Assembly (NCBI RefSeq): GCF_000741175.1
Contig: NZ_JGYS01000015.1
Span: 1-64,000, forward strand
Length of the DNA: 64,000 bases
DNA from: Bifidobacterium callitrichos DSM 23973
GTDB lineage: Bacteria; Actinomycetota; Actinomycetes; Actinomycetales; Bifidobacteriaceae
Reading direction: 5' to 3'
Made by a program: the position numbers and the translations under genes. How positions within the stretch are numbered: position 1 is the stretch's first letter; each line of letters starts with the position of its first letter. Shown piece by piece: positions 26,712 through 36,587 of the stretch. Below the pieces are notes generated by a model, which was not told the DNA's origin, did not search any database, and was given only the letters and a program-made list of their open reading frames with translations.

Positions 26712-27711
26712 GTCCGCCACTGATCGCAAACCGCGCATCGTCTCCATCGTCGGACCCACCGCCTCCGGCAAGACCGGGCTCGGCATCGCCATCGCCAAGC
26801 GGCTCGCCGAACAGGGGGAGCGCGCCGAGATCGTCAACGCGGACGCCTATCAGATGTATCGCGGCATGGATATCGGCACGGCCAAGCCGACCGCCGAGGA
26901 GCAGGCCGAGGTGCCGCATCATCTCATCGACATCATCGACCCTGACGAGACGATGACCGTAGCGAAGTTCCAGCAGCTCGCCCGTACCGCCATCGCCGAA
27001 CTGAAGGCACGTGGCGTCCGGCCGATCCTGGTCGGCGGATCGGGCCTGTACGCCCGGGCGGCCATCGACGACATCAGCTTCCCCGGCACCGATCCGCAGG
27101 TGCGTGCGCGCCTCGAGGAACGCGAACGGCTCGAGGGCGCCGGAGCGCTGTTCGACGAGCTTCGGGACAAGGACCCCGAGGCGGCGGCGCGCATGGATCC
27201 GCGCAACCCGCGTCGTACGATCCGCGCGCTTGAGGTCATCGAGATCACCGGACGTCCGTATTCGGCGAGCCTGCCCCGATACCGCTACGTCATCCCATCT
27301 GTCCAGATCGGTCTCGATCTGGACAGGAGGGAGCTCGACCGCCGTATCGGCATCCGTACCGAGCGGATGCGCGAGCAGGGCTTCCTGGAGGAGGTTCGTC
27401 GACTTCGTCCGCATCTGGGATTCACCGCCGGAAGGGCGCTTGGATACCAGCAGATGATCGATCTGCTGGACGGCATGTGGGATGAGGATGACGACGCGTG
27501 GAACGACATCGCGCAGAAGACCCGCCGTCTGGCACGCAAGCAGATGGGCTGGTTCGGCCGCGACCCGCGCATCCACTGGCTTCAGGCGCTGAACCCGCGT
27601 TTGGTGGACAACGCCATGGCGGTCATCGCGCATGCTGATGCCGGCGACTATGACGCCATCGACGCGAAGGCCGACGAGTACACGCAGCACCATCTGGGCG
27701 ACATCGTCTGA
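26698..27711 (+). CDS. miaA: tRNA dimethylallyltransferase MiaA
   Basis: A 337-residue isopentenyltransferase that places the dimethylallyl group on A37 of tRNAs reading UNN codons, the substrate for MiaB encoded just upstream. The P-loop [10 protein letters not shown] is near residue 18, followed by [19 protein letters not shown] and the substrate-binding [11 protein letters not shown]. The start within miaB is chosen because AGGAAGGGA precedes it and it gives the normal N terminus; the frame is open further upstream inside miaB. Confidence 0.95.
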   Translation: MSATESATDRKPRIVSIVGPTASGKTGLGIAIAKRLAEQGERAEIVNADAYQMYRGMDIGTAKPTAEEQAEVPHHLIDIIDPDETMTVAKFQQLARTAIAELKARGVRPILVGGSGLYARAAIDDISFPGTDPQVRARLEERERLEGAGALFDELRDKDPEAAARMDPRNPRRTIRALEVIEITGRPYSASLPRYRYVIPSVQIGLDLDRRELDRRIGIRTERMREQGFLEEVRRLRPHLGFTAGRALGYQQMIDLLDGMWDEDDDAWNDIAQKTRRLARKQMGWFGRDPRIHWLQALNPRLVDNAMAVIAHADAGDYDAIDAKADEYTQHHLGDIV

Positions 27712-27718
27712 CCGGGCT

Positions 27719-27768
27719 GATCGCGTCCGATTGCGATCGCGTCCGATTGCGACCGGACGGACGCGATC
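27719..27768. terminator. Tandem repeat and hairpin between miaA and the Fic gene
   Basis: A 16-bp unit, GATCGCGTCCGATTGC, is repeated twice in direct tandem. The second copy can pair with CGGACGCGATC at 27758-27768 in an 11-bp stem. The position between two convergent genes suits bidirectional termination. Confidence 0.55.
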
Positions 27769-27774
27769 GGACGC

Positions 27775-28509
27775 TCAGTGCGCGGGCCCTTGCTCGAATC
27801 CGGCGATGAGGAACACCCTCGTCGGATTCGCGGGGCGGATCATCTCGGCGAACAGGCGCTCGAACACCGAAGTGTCCGCCAGATACGCCGCATGCTTGGC
27901 CTGCCTGTAGCGTTCACGCGTTACCGGGCCCCAGTCGAGGTCCCATCCGGCGTCGTGCGCAAGACGGGATCCGAACACGCGCAGCGTCATCGCGTTGCCG
28001 CCCCTGAACGGGTGCAGGTAGCCGAGCTCGTCATAGATGTGGGCGAACTTCGGTATGAACACGTCCCGGTCCAACGCCTGCAGATTATGCTGCTCGGCCA
28101 ACTCGGTGGCGATGTTCAGCGCACCGGTCTCGATGAGCGAGGCGGGGAAGAACGCCTCCGGATTGCTTGCCCGCGCCTCGTCATGCGTGGCCTTGCGTGT
28201 CGTGTCCGAGGTGCGCAGCAGTCCCGCGTCGTCGAACACGCCTTCGAACAGCGCCCTGTGGATGGCGACGAGTTCGGACAGATCGCCACTCGGCCTCCAG
28301 CCGCGTTCGGCGATCAGCACGTTACGGGCGAACACGCCCGATGCGGGGAGCTGATCACCGTCCGCCACATCGATCAGCCTGGCCACGTCGATATGGCCGG
28401 CCTCGTAGTCCGCCGCGGCGCGCCTCGTCGCCTCGCCCGGCGTCATCGCTTCCAGCGCGCAGTTCTTGAGTGCAAATGCGACTGCGCTCGCACGTTCCGC
28501 AGGAGTCAT
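27775..28509 (-). CDS. Fic/DOC-family protein with atypical motif
   Basis: A 244-residue Fic-fold protein. The central motif is LHPFRGGNAMTLRVF near residue 176. The His, Pro, Phe and GN of the canonical HPFx(D/E)GNGR are present, but the acidic residue is Gly and the terminal G-R is replaced by A-M-T. AMP transfer normally needs the acidic residue for metal binding, so activity may differ or be lost. No inhibitory (S/T)xxxE(G/N) helix is obvious. The start at 28509 is 6 nt after TACCAT, a leaderless arrangement; it is separated from divergent ftsK by 95 bases. Confidence 0.8.
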   Translation of the reverse strand: MTPAERASAVAFALKNCALEAMTPGEATRRAAADYEAGHIDVARLIDVADGDQLPASGVFARNVLIAERGWRPSGDLSELVAIHRALFEGVFDDAGLLRTSDTTRKATHDEARASNPEAFFPASLIETGALNIATELAEQHNLQALDRDVFIPKFAHIYDELGYLHPFRGGNAMTLRVFGSRLAHDAGWDLDWGPVTRERYRQAKHAAYLADTSVFERLFAEMIRPANPTRVFLIAGFEQGPAH

Positions 28510-28604
28510 ACCAATATGGTAGACCATCGCGCACGGGAAGAGTTCGCGACGATTGGGTGAAAACCGGGATTCGGATACATCCGGTTCGGTAGATTGGTAG
28601 CGTT

Positions 28605-31400
28605 ATGGCAAAGACACGATCCAATGCAGGCAGAGGGAAGACCGGCGCGAACAGCGGTTCCGCCGAGGGGTTCGACGAACCGATGTGGAAGAGGATGCTG
28701 CTCGCCGTGCCGCGTGCGCTGGGGGCCGCGGTCCGTTCGGCGTCCGGGGTGGGGGAGTACGACCCCGCATACCGCCGTGACGGCCTGTGCTTCATCCTCA
28801 TCGTTCTGGCGGTGCTGTTCTGCGCCTCGGAATGGTTCCGTGTATCGGGGCCGTTCGGTGTGTTCCTTCATTCGATCGCGGCAGGCGTGCTCGGCATGAC
28901 GAGCGTCGTGCTGCCCGTGCTGCTGGTGTATGCCGCGATTCGTCTGATGCGCAATTCCGGCAAGGGGTCGAACAATCCGAGGGTGATGACCGGATGGGGC
29001 CTGCTGCTGTGGTCCGTATGCTCGATCATCGATATCGCGTTCTCCGCTGGCGCGAACGGATTCGACTGGCATGAACTGCAGAACGCCGGCGGTCTGATCG
29101 GCTACATGCTCGGCACCCCGCTGGAGATCGGACTGTCGAAGGCGTTCGCGATCGCGGTGTTCGTCGTGATCGCCCTGTTCTCCATCATGCTGGTCGCCGG
29201 CGTGCACGTCACCGATCTGCCTGATCTGGTCAGGGGAGTGGTCGGCGAGGCGAAGAGCGGCGATGCCGGAGATGATGCCGATGACGATTCGATCCGCTTC
29301 GCCGACGGCGTGCCGACGCATGACGGCGACGACGAGGAGAACCACGCGAATCCCGGATCGCGAAAGCCGTCGTTGCTCGAGCGCCTGTTCGGTTTCCGTC
29401 GCAAGGATGACGAGGACCGCTCCCTCGACCGCTATGAGGCCGATGACCCGTTCGTGAACGCGGCCCGCCATCATGGACAGACCGCGGAGACGCCGGTGGT
29501 CGATGCCTCGTCCACGGTGCCGCTGACGCCGATCTCGGCTCCGTTCAACGCCGTCGACCAGGATGACGCCACCTTTGCGGTTCCCGTCTCCTCCACGCCC
29601 AACGGCATCGGTGTCGATCCGTGGGCTCCCGTCACCTCACGTGCCGGCGGAGCGGATGCGGCCGCGTCGGTGCCGTCGAGCTCCGCGTTCCCCGCCGTCG
29701 AACCGGCGACGGTCGCCATGGGCGCCGGATCGGGGGCATACGGCGCCGACACGGACGAGAGCCGTCTGCCGTCGGCGGCACTTGGCACGTCGTCCGATGC
29801 GTCGTACGGCGATTCCCCTGCGGTCTCGGACGACACCTCGGATGGTCTCCCCGTCGTCGAACAGCCCTACCAGCTGCCCGACGTCAACCTGCTGGTCAAG
29901 GGCAAGCCCCATGCGGCGCGCACCCCGGCCAACGACCGCGTGATCCGCGCTCTGACCTCCACGTTCCAGCAGTTCAAGGTCGACGCGAAGGTCGTCGGCT
30001 TCCTGCGCGGCCCGTCCGTCACCCAGTACGAGGTCGAGCTCGCGCCCGGCGTCAAGGTGGAGAAGGTCACCAATCTGCAGCGCAACATCGCCTATGCGGT
30101 GGCCAGCTCCGACGTGCGCATCCTCTCCCCGATTCCCGGCAAGTCGGCCATCGGCATCGAGATCCCGAACGAGGATCGAGAGATCGTGCATCTGGGCGAC
30201 GTGCTGCGCTCCCCGGGCGCGATGAACGACCCGAACCCCATGCTCACGGGCGTGGGCAAGGACGTCGAGGGCAAGTTCGTCACCGCCGATCTGACCAAGA
30301 TGCCGCACCTGCTGGTCGCAGGCGCCACCGGTTCCGGCAAGTCCAGCTTCATCAACTCGATGCTCACCTCGATCATCATGCGCGCCACTCCTGATCAGGT
30401 GCGTCTGATCATGGTCGACCCCAAGCGCGTCGAACTGTCCGCATACGCGGGCATCCCGCATCTGCTGACGCCGATCATCACGGATCCGAAGAAGGCCGCG
30501 CAGGCCCTCGAATGGGTCGTCAAGGAGATGGACTCGCGCTACTCCGATCTGGAGTACTTCGGCTTCCGACACGTCAAGGACTTCAACGAGGCGGTGCGCG
30601 CCGGCAAGGTGCACGCGCCGGCCGGTTCGGGCCGTAAGGTCGCGCCCTACCCGTACATCCTCGTCGTGGTCGACGAGATGGCCGATCTCATGATGGTCGC
30701 CAAGAACGACGTCGAGAGCTCGATCCAGCGCATCACGCAGCTGGCGCGCGCCGCCGGCGTGCATCTGGTGCTCGCCACGCAGAGGCCGTCGGTCGACGTC
30801 GTCACCGGTCTGATCAAGGCGAACATCCCCTCGCGTCTCGCATTCGCGACGTCGTCCGCCACGGATTCCAGGGTCATTCTCGATACCACCGGCGCGGAGA
30901 CGCTGATCGGCCAGGGCGATGCGCTGTTCCTGCCCATGGGCGAGGCCAAGCCGCGCCGTGTGCAGGGATCGTGGGTCTCCGAATCCGAGATCCGCAAGGC
31001 GGTCGAGTTCGTGCGCACCCAGCGCAAGCCCAAGTACCGCGAGGACATCGAGCAGATGGCCCAGGAGAGCGAGAAGAAGGGACTCGAGCCGGACGAGGAG
31101 ATCGGCGACGATATGGACGTGCTGCTGCAGGCGGCCGAGCTCGTCGTCACCACGCAGTTCGGCTCCACATCGATGCTCCAGCGCAAGCTCAGGGTCGGCT
31201 TCGCCAAGGCGGGTCGTCTCATGGACCTGTTGGAATCGCGTGGTGTGGTCGGTCCCTCCGAGGGGTCGAAGGCGCGTCAGGTGCTTGTCCAGCCGCAGGA
31301 TCTGCCGGCCGTGCTCGCGTTCATCAGGGGCGAGACCGGTTCGCTGCAGTCCTCCGGTCAGGCAGCAGGTCCGACCTTAGGCCCGCAGCCTCAGGAGTAG
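28605..31400 (+). CDS. ftsK: DNA translocase FtsK/SpoIIIE
   Basis: A 931-residue septal DNA pump. Four membrane helices lie in residues about 55-205, then an acidic and Ala/Ser-rich linker to about 425. The motor follows, with Walker [12 protein letters not shown] near residue 573, VDPKRVEL, and Walker [15 protein letters not shown]-terminal winged-helix gamma domain ([20 protein letters not shown]) reads KOPS-like DNA. TAGATT ends 9 nt before the ATG, with no ribosome-binding site. It begins the conserved run to recX. Confidence 0.95.
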   Translation: MAKTRSNAGRGKTGANSGSAEGFDEPMWKRMLLAVPRALGAAVRSASGVGEYDPAYRRDGLCFILIVLAVLFCASEWFRVSGPFGVFLHSIAAGVLGMTSVVLPVLLVYAAIRLMRNSGKGSNNPRVMTGWGLLLWSVCSIIDIAFSAGANGFDWHELQNAGGLIGYMLGTPLEIGLSKAFAIAVFVVIALFSIMLVAGVHVTDLPDLVRGVVGEAKSGDAGDDADDDSIRFADGVPTHDGDDEENHANPGSRKPSLLERLFGFRRKDDEDRSLDRYEADDPFVNAARHHGQTAETPVVDASSTVPLTPISAPFNAVDQDDATFAVPVSSTPNGIGVDPWAPVTSRAGGADAAASVPSSSAFPAVEPATVAMGAGSGAYGADTDESRLPSAALGTSSDASYGDSPAVSDDTSDGLPVVEQPYQLPDVNLLVKGKPHAARTPANDRVIRALTSTFQQFKVDAKVVGFLRGPSVTQYEVELAPGVKVEKVTNLQRNIAYAVASSDVRILSPIPGKSAIGIEIPNEDREIVHLGDVLRSPGAMNDPNPMLTGVGKDVEGKFVTADLTKMPHLLVAGATGSGKSSFINSMLTSIIMRATPDQVRLIMVDPKRVELSAYAGIPHLLTPIITDPKKAAQALEWVVKEMDSRYSDLEYFGFRHVKDFNEAVRAGKVHAPAGSGRKVAPYPYILVVVDEMADLMMVAKNDVESSIQRITQLARAAGVHLVLATQRPSVDVVTGLIKANIPSRLAFATSSATDSRVILDTTGAETLIGQGDALFLPMGEAKPRRVQGSWVSESEIRKAVEFVRTQRKPKYREDIEQMAQESEKKGLEPDEEIGDDMDVLLQAAELVVTTQFGSTSMLQRKLRVGFAKAGRLMDLLESRGVVGPSEGSKARQVLVQPQDLPAVLAFIRGETGSLQSSGQAAGPTLGPQPQE

Positions 31401-31495
31401 TGGCGACGACGTCCAGCCGTTTGTCGGGCCATATCCACTTCACGGTCAGACGAAAGCCAGCAACGGTGTAGACAAGTGAGGGTACTGTGAGGATC

Positions 31496-32140
31496 ATGAC
31501 TGACGAACAGACTATCGAAAACAAGAAGTCGTCGCTTTTTGATGGCTGGAACGCCCCGCCGAACCTCGTCACTTACTCGCGCATCGTGCTCGTGGTGATC
31601 TTCCTCGGGCTGTACATCGCCGCCGGCGCGTGGGGAGAGGACAACCCCACGATGCGCTGGGTTGCCGGCGTGATCTTCATCATCGCCGCGTCCACCGATA
31701 AGCTCGATGGATGGATGGCTCGCAAATACAATCAGGTCACCGAGCTGGGCAAGCTCATGGATCCGATCGCCGACAAGCTGCTCACCTGCGGTGCGCTGAT
31801 CGTCGCCTCCGTGTTCGACGAGTTCCCGTGGTGGGCCACGGCGCTGTTCCTCATCCGCGAGATCGGCATCACCGTGATGCGTTTCTTCGTGATGGAACGC
31901 CCCGGCGGCAAGGTCATCGCCGCCGCATGGCCGGGCAAGCTCAAGACGCTCTTCCAGTGCATCGGCCTGTCCCTGCTGCTGCTGCCGTTCTGGATCTTCG
32001 ATGATGGCCAGGCCACTCCGGCATGGCTGGAGGGCTACTACTTCCTCACCTACGCGATGCTGTACGTGGCTCTGGTGTTGTGCCTCTACTCCGGTGGCGT
32101 GTACCTGTACAACACGTTCATCGGCTCGAAGAGGAAGTGA
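31496..32140 (+). CDS. pgsA: CDP-diacylglycerol-glycerol-3-phosphate 3-phosphatidyltransferase
   Basis: A 214-residue membrane enzyme making phosphatidylglycerol phosphate. The CDP-alcohol phosphatidyltransferase signature D-G-x2-A-R...G-x3-D-x3-D appears as DKLDGWMARKYNQVTELG followed by KLMDPIADKL; the first position reads D-K-L-D-G. Several hydrophobic helices are present. TACTGT ends 7 nt before ATG 31496, suggesting a leaderless start; GTG 31487 is less likely. cinA starts 2 nt after the stop. Confidence 0.92.
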   Translation: MTDEQTIENKKSSLFDGWNAPPNLVTYSRIVLVVIFLGLYIAAGAWGEDNPTMRWVAGVIFIIAASTDKLDGWMARKYNQVTELGKLMDPIADKLLTCGALIVASVFDEFPWWATALFLIREIGITVMRFFVMERPGGKVIAAAWPGKLKTLFQCIGLSLLLLPFWIFDDGQATPAWLEGYYFLTYAMLYVALVLCLYSGGVYLYNTFIGSKRK

Positions 32141-32142
32141 CC

Positions 32143-32727
32143 ATGCGTCCCGAGACGCTCGCCGCCGCGCTGCTGCGGTGGTGCGAACGGGAGAACCTGA
32201 GGATCGCATGCGCCGAGTCGCTCACCGGAGGTCTTCTGGCCGACGCCTTCGTGCGTGTGCCGGGGGCCTCCAAGGTCTTTCTGGGCTCCGCCGTCACCTA
32301 CGACATCAGAGCCAAGGATCGGATCCTCCATGTGGATCGAGAGCTGCTTGAGCGGGAGGGGGCCGTGCATCCCGAAGTTGCCCGCCAGATGGCCGCGGCG
32401 ACCGCGCGTCTGTATGCGCAGCCCGAATACGACGATCGCATCATGGGACTGTCGACGACCGGCGTGGCCGGTCCCGGCCCCGACGGCGACAAGCCGGCCG
32501 GGCTCGTATACGTCGGCGTCTCCTTCCCGGCGGCATTGGATCTGCCCGATCTGCTGCATCCGATGGAGTCGCTGCGCGGCGGATGCGGGGTGAGCGAGAG
32601 CCGCGACGGTCGTCTCACCGTCGCCGTCGAACTTCGACTTGACGGCAGCCGCGAACAGGTGCGGACACGTACCGTCGACAGCGTTCTGCGAATCGTGAGC
32701 GTACTCACAGGCATTTCACAGGAATAA
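32143..32727 (+). CDS. cinA: CinA C-terminal domain protein (nicotinamide-nucleotide amidase)
   Basis: A 194-residue stand-alone CinA C-terminal domain (PncC), which deamidates nicotinamide mononucleotide. The signature is LRIACAESLTGGLLADAF and the conserved STTGVAGPGPDGDKPAGLVYV. The N-terminal COG1058 half of full-length CinA is absent, as in many actinobacteria. It starts 2 nt after pgsA and continues that operon. Confidence 0.9.
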   Translation: MRPETLAAALLRWCERENLRIACAESLTGGLLADAFVRVPGASKVFLGSAVTYDIRAKDRILHVDRELLEREGAVHPEVARQMAAATARLYAQPEYDDRIMGLSTTGVAGPGPDGDKPAGLVYVGVSFPAALDLPDLLHPMESLRGGCGVSESRDGRLTVAVELRLDGSREQVRTRTVDSVLRIVSVLTGISQE

Positions 32728-32802
32728 AACCGACCCCCTTCGCTGTTGGTCGTAGTAGAAGGCAATCGTACCTGCATGACATACACGAAAGGGATGGGGA
32801 TT

Positions 32803-33318
32803 ATGGAGACGATGACCCGCACCGAGGAACAGACGCAGATCAAGGCCGCGACGATGGTGCGTCCCGGCACCGCCCGCATGCGCGAGCTGACCCCGGCTCA
32901 GCGTCGTGCCGTCATGTTCGCCCAGCAGCAGGTGCTCATGGCGCGCGCCGCCAAGAAGGCAAAAGACGATGCCGCGGAGGCCCGCCGCCGCATGTGGGAC
33001 GAGGCGGAGAGCGCCGAGCGTGCGCCTCGCGCGGCCACGACGGCCGCTGCCGCCAGGGAGCAGATCCGAGAGACCGGCGAGCTCACCCTGCGTGAGGCCA
33101 TCGGCCGGGTGCTGCGAGATCTTCGTTCGCGCGATCACAAGACCCTTCGCGAGGTCAGCGAGAAGGCCGGTGTCTCGCTCGGCTATCTGTCGGAGGTGGA
33201 GCGTGGTCAGAAGGAGGCCAGCTCCGAGCTGCTCAGCTCCATCGCCGAGGCGTTGGGCGTGTCCACCGCGCAGCTGCTGCGCATGGTCGCCGACAGGCTC
33301 GACATGGTCGAGGCGTAA
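32803..33318 (+). CDS. clgR: XRE-family transcriptional regulator, ClgR-like
   Basis: A 171-residue protein whose helix-turn-helix ([15 protein letters not shown], then [20 protein letters not shown]) is nearly the standard ClgR sequence including [10 protein letters not shown]. In actinobacteria ClgR activates clp protease and stress genes. An extended Ala/Arg-rich N terminus of about 85 residues precedes the domain and is longer than usual. The start is uncertain (32776 also possible); GAAAGGGATGGGG supports 32803. A terminator follows. Confidence 0.88.
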   Translation: METMTRTEEQTQIKAATMVRPGTARMRELTPAQRRAVMFAQQQVLMARAAKKAKDDAAEARRRMWDEAESAERAPRAATTAAAAREQIRETGELTLREAIGRVLRDLRSRDHKTLREVSEKAGVSLGYLSEVERGQKEASSELLSSIAEALGVSTAQLLRMVADRLDMVEA

Positions 33319-33377
33319 CGAGGTTCATGCCGGGGCCATGCGGATCCGGTCGTGATCCGTGCCATAGGGTGTCATAG

Positions 33378-33414
33378 GGGCGGTTGGAATCCGAACAATG
33401 GATTCCGACCGCCC
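33378..33414 (+). terminator. Hairpin terminator after clgR
   Basis: A 15-bp stem with one G-U pair (GGGCGGTTGGAATCC / GGATTCCGACCGCCC) and a 7-base loop, followed by TCTTTCG. Confidence 0.75.
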
Positions 33415-33467
33415 TCTTTCGTTCGTCGGCTGCTGGGATGAACCGCATCGGCTAGACTGTGATGTTC

Positions 33468-33701
33468 GTGAGGGAACGTGAATTCTGGCAGCTGCTCGAA
33501 GAGGTGTTCGGTCGAAGCTACGGCAGGGCATTGTCGCAGGACCAGCAGCTGACCGAGCTGGACAACATGACGGTCGTCGAGGCCCTGGCTGCGGGGGAGG
33601 AGCCGCGCGTCGTATGGAACGTGCTGTGCGATCAGATGGGGGTCCCCGACGCCGAGCGGTGGGGGCGGGGCCACAATGCGCCGCCGATGCCCGCACGCTG
33701 A
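33468..33701 (+). CDS. DUF3046 family protein
   Basis: A 77-residue conserved actinobacterial protein of unknown function found next to recA. GTG 33468 gives the family-typical start REFWQLLEEVFGRSYGRAL, continuing with SQDQQLTELDNMTVVEALAAG. It is 9 nt after TAGACT (33453-33458). Longer readings from GTG 33459 or ATG 33462 would begin at or within the -10 region. This is one of the clearest leaderless candidates in the window. Confidence 0.88.
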   Translation: MREREFWQLLEEVFGRSYGRALSQDQQLTELDNMTVVEALAAGEEPRVVWNVLCDQMGVPDAERWGRGHNAPPMPAR

Positions 33702-33754
33702 CCTTCCCATTGGTTTCCCGTCCGGTATCCGATTGGCGTGTCGGTTCCTATATT

Positions 33755-33768
33755 CGAACAAATGTTCG
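33755..33768. promoter_or_regulatory. LexA (SOS) box upstream of recA
   Basis: CGAACAAATGTTCG matches the Gram-positive/actinobacterial LexA consensus CGAACrnryGTTCG at every defined position. A -10 candidate, TATAGT, is at 33779-33784, so bound LexA would cover the -35 region. The recA start is about 120 bases further on. Confidence 0.9.
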
Positions 33769-33905
33769 TCTTATGCGCTATAGTTATCCACGCCGACCAT
33801 CGTGCGAGGGGTTTCAACCACAGGAGGCGGTGCGCCTTGCACCGCAGTGAACGCGTTCCGTAGCGTGAGGGGCGACCATCCGCATAACCATCAAGGAGAA
33901 ATAGC

Positions 33906-35165
33906 ATGGCACAGAAAGCAACCACCTCCGTGGACAAGCCCAAGGAGCAGCCGGCATCGGATGCGAAGCACGAGATCGATCCGCGTCGCAAGGCCGCCCT
34001 CGACAACGCTCTGGCGCAGGTCGAGAAGAACTTCGGCAAGGGGTCGGCGATGAGGCTGGGCGACAGGCCGGAGCAGAACGTGGAGGTCATCCCCACCGGT
34101 TCGCTCGCGCTCGACATGGCGCTCGGCATCGGCGGTCTGCCCAAGGGGCGCATCGTCGAGATCTACGGACCCGAATCGTCCGGCAAGACCACGCTGGCGC
34201 TGCACGTGGTCGCCAACGCGCAGAAGGCCGGCGGCGTCGCCGCGTTCATCGATGCCGAACACGCCCTCGACCCCGTCTACGCGCGCAAGCTTGGCGTCGA
34301 CACCGATTCCCTGATCGTCTCCCAGCCCGACAACGGCGAGCAGGCGCTGGAGATCGCCGACATGCTCATCCGTTCCGGGGCGCTCGACGTCATCGTCGTC
34401 GACTCCGTCGCGGCTCTCGTGCCGAAGGCCGAGATCGAAGGTGACATGGGAGACAGCCACGTCGGTCTGCAGGCCCGACTCATGAGCCAGGCGCTGCGCA
34501 AGATGACCGGCGCGCTCGCCCAGGCGGGCACCACCGCCATCTTCATCAACCAGCTGCGAGAGAAGATCGGCGTGTTCTTCGGCAGCCCGGAGACCACCAC
34601 CGGCGGCAAGGCGCTCAAGTTCTACTCCTCGGTGCGCCTCGACATCCGCCGCATCCAGACCATCAAGAACGGCGAGGAGGCCGTCGGCAACCGCACGCGC
34701 GTCAAGGTCGTCAAGAACAAGATGGCCCCGCCCTTCAAGTCCGCGGAGTTCGACATGCTCTACGGCGAGGGCATCTCCCGTGAGGGCTCCGTGATCGACA
34801 TGGCCATCCAGGTCGGCGTCGTCAAGAAGTCCGGCTCCTGGTTCACCTACGGAGAGGACCAGCTGGGTCAGGGCAGGGAGAAGGTGCGTCAGTTCCTCAA
34901 GGACAACCCGGCCGTCACCGAGGAGATCGAGAACAAGGTCAAGGAGAAGTTCGGCCTCATCAAACCGACCGACCAGTTCGCCGAGGACGACGCCACCAAG
35001 CAGGCATCCGAGGCGGACGCCAATACCGAGGACGTGTCCGTGACATCGGCCAACGCCGGTGCCGGAGCCAAATCCGCGACTGCGTCCAAGTCGGGCAAAT
35101 CCGCAGCCGCGGCTTCCGCCTCCTCATCCGCCTCCGCGACGGCGAAGTCCGGGACCAAGGCCTGA
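33906..35165 (+). CDS. recA: Recombinase RecA
   Basis: A 419-residue strand-exchange ATPase and LexA co-protease. Walker A is [13 protein letters not shown] near residue 88, Walker [13 protein letters not shown] near 160, with the L2-region [14 protein letters not shown]. The core is ordinary, but the C-terminal tail of about 55 residues is Ala/Ser/Lys-rich and longer than in most RecA proteins. AAGGAGAA precedes the ATG. recX starts 2 nt after the stop. Confidence 0.98.
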   Translation: MAQKATTSVDKPKEQPASDAKHEIDPRRKAALDNALAQVEKNFGKGSAMRLGDRPEQNVEVIPTGSLALDMALGIGGLPKGRIVEIYGPESSGKTTLALHVVANAQKAGGVAAFIDAEHALDPVYARKLGVDTDSLIVSQPDNGEQALEIADMLIRSGALDVIVVDSVAALVPKAEIEGDMGDSHVGLQARLMSQALRKMTGALAQAGTTAIFINQLREKIGVFFGSPETTTGGKALKFYSSVRLDIRRIQTIKNGEEAVGNRTRVKVVKNKMAPPFKSAEFDMLYGEGISREGSVIDMAIQVGVVKKSGSWFTYGEDQLGQGREKVRQFLKDNPAVTEEIENKVKEKFGLIKPTDQFAEDDATKQASEADANTEDVSVTSANAGAGAKSATASKSGKSAAAASASSSASATAKSGTKA

Positions 35166-35167
35166 CG

Positions 35168-35896
35168 ATGATCAGTGCCGAGGAGTTCCTCCGGCGTCAT
35201 CCGGTCGCGCCGGAGGGGAGCGCGGGGCACCCCGTTCGTTCCGCCCGTGAGAATGGCATCCGTGTGGATGACGCGCTCACGGGCGGCGCTCACGGGCCGT
35301 CGTTCTGCGCCGACACCGGGAATGCCATCGACGGGAATGCCATCGACGAGAACGCGCCGGATGACGACGGCGATTCCCGTGCCGCTCGCCCCTCGAGGTT
35401 CTCCCGCTGGGGAAAGGGCAACGGTGAAGTGGAGGACCCGTCCGATGCGGACGCCTGTCGTGAGGCGGCCCTGCGCCTGCTGGACGCCGCGGCGCGCTCG
35501 TCCGGCATGCTGCGTGGCCGTCTGCTTGATAAGGGGTACGCCGCCGGTGTCGTCGACGAGGTCATCGGCCGACTGACCGAACTTCATCTGCTTGACGACC
35601 GCGACTACGCCGAATCGGTGGTCCGCTACTGCGCCGGCCGCATGATGGGCAGACGGGGAACCGTCATGGAACTCACACGCAAGGGGGTCGACTGTGCACT
35701 GGCCACCAGCGTGGCCGATGAGGCCGAAAGCGAGGGCGTGTTCGAGGAGGCCGCATGGGAGCTGGGGCGTCAGGTGGCGCGCAGAACCCGGGGCCTTGAA
35801 AGGCAGGTGCGCCAGCGTCGTCTATGGTCGGCCGGCGGACGCAAGGGGCATGACCCGGAGACGCTGCGTCGCGTGGCGCACGAGCTGCTGGACTAG
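35168..35896 (+). CDS. recX: RecX regulatory protein
   Basis: A 242-residue RecX that modulates RecA filaments. The conserved helical repeats appear as CREAALRLLDAAARSSGMLRG-like sequence near residue 95, LTELHLLDDRDYAESVVRY, and GRRGTVMELTRKGV. The first 95 residues are poorly conserved and polar. It sits immediately after recA, as is usual in actinobacteria, and about 40 bases before rnpB. Confidence 0.9.
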   Translation: MISAEEFLRRHPVAPEGSAGHPVRSARENGIRVDDALTGGAHGPSFCADTGNAIDGNAIDENAPDDDGDSRAARPSRFSRWGKGNGEVEDPSDADACREAALRLLDAAARSSGMLRGRLLDKGYAAGVVDEVIGRLTELHLLDDRDYAESVVRYCAGRMMGRRGTVMELTRKGVDCALATSVADEAESEGVFEEAAWELGRQVARRTRGLERQVRQRRLWSAGGRKGHDPETLRRVAHELLD

Positions 35897-35924
35897 TCCA
35901 CGCGGTCAATATCCGCAGGCTATG

Positions 35925-35930
35925 TATAAT
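35925..35930 (+). promoter_or_regulatory. -10 element of rnpB
   Basis: A perfect TATAAT, 9-10 bases before the predicted RNase P RNA 5' end. No clear -35 hexamer is seen at 16-18 bp. Confidence 0.6.
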
Positions 35931-35937
35931 GGTCCGC

Positions 35938-36312
35938 TTGTGAGACCTCTTGATGGCCGCGGTCGCGGACTTCATTGCGAGTGACTGAGGAACTTCCGGG
36001 CTCCACAGAGCACGATGGCGGATAACGTCCGCCCAGGGTGACCTGAGAGATAGCGCAGCAGAGAACAGACCGCCCGTCCACGACGGGTAAGGGTGAAACG
36101 GCGGTGTAAGAGACCACCGGGCCGCTGGTAACAGCGAGCCGCATGGCAAGCCTCATCGGGAGCAAGGCCAAGCAGATGGCGGTAAGGGCTGCTCGCCCGT
36201 GCCATCGGGTAGGCTGCTAGAGCCTGGCGGTGACGTCAGGTCGAGATGGATGGCCATCCGTTCCCGCGTTCGCGCGGGGACGACAGAACCCGGGGTATAA
36301 GGGGTCTCACCT
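35938..36312 (+). ncRNA. rnpB: RNase P RNA (class A)
   Basis: Catalytic RNA for tRNA 5' maturation. Diagnostic segments appear in order: CGGGCTCCACAGAGCA, AACAGACCGCC, GGTAAGGGTGAAACGG, GTAAGAGACCACCGG, GGTAGGCTGCTAGAG and, near the 3' end, ACAGAACCCGG. The ends pair as P1 (GTGAGACC at 35940-35947 with GGTCTCAC at 36303-36310). The strand normally reading GAGGAAAGTCC is GAGGAACTTCC here. A T-rich stretch follows the 3' arm. The next 200 bases to the hpf promoter hold nothing I recognise. Confidence 0.93.
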
Positions 36313-36506
36313 TTATTCTTCCCTTTCCTGATTCCCCGCCTTTCTCAGGAATGGCGGCTTCTGCTTGTCCATGCGGATGTCCGAGCCGAAACGAACATGG
36401 CATCAAGGCAAACGCACAGCATATGTACCGGATTATTTCGTCGTGAAGTCGGAAAAGAAACATATCGCTCCCCGCGAGTTCTCCCGTCGTTTACGCGAGG
36501 TTCGTC

Positions 36507-36512
36507 TACAAT
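36507..36512 (+). promoter_or_regulatory. -10 element upstream of hpf
   Basis: TACAAT, about 75 bases before the hpf ATG. It is the best candidate in the rnpB-hpf interval; the -35 is weak. Confidence 0.45.
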
Positions 36513-36587
36513 GAGTCATACCCGGTCGGTGAAGACGCCGAACGGAACGCAAATAGCGGGAGACCGCTTGAGTTAAGGGAGGTCCAC

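Noticed and set aside
36311..36506. A small gene between rnpB and hpf
   Set aside because: Short frames here lack ribosome-binding sites and codon bias; I see only the rnpB 3' end and the hpf promoter.
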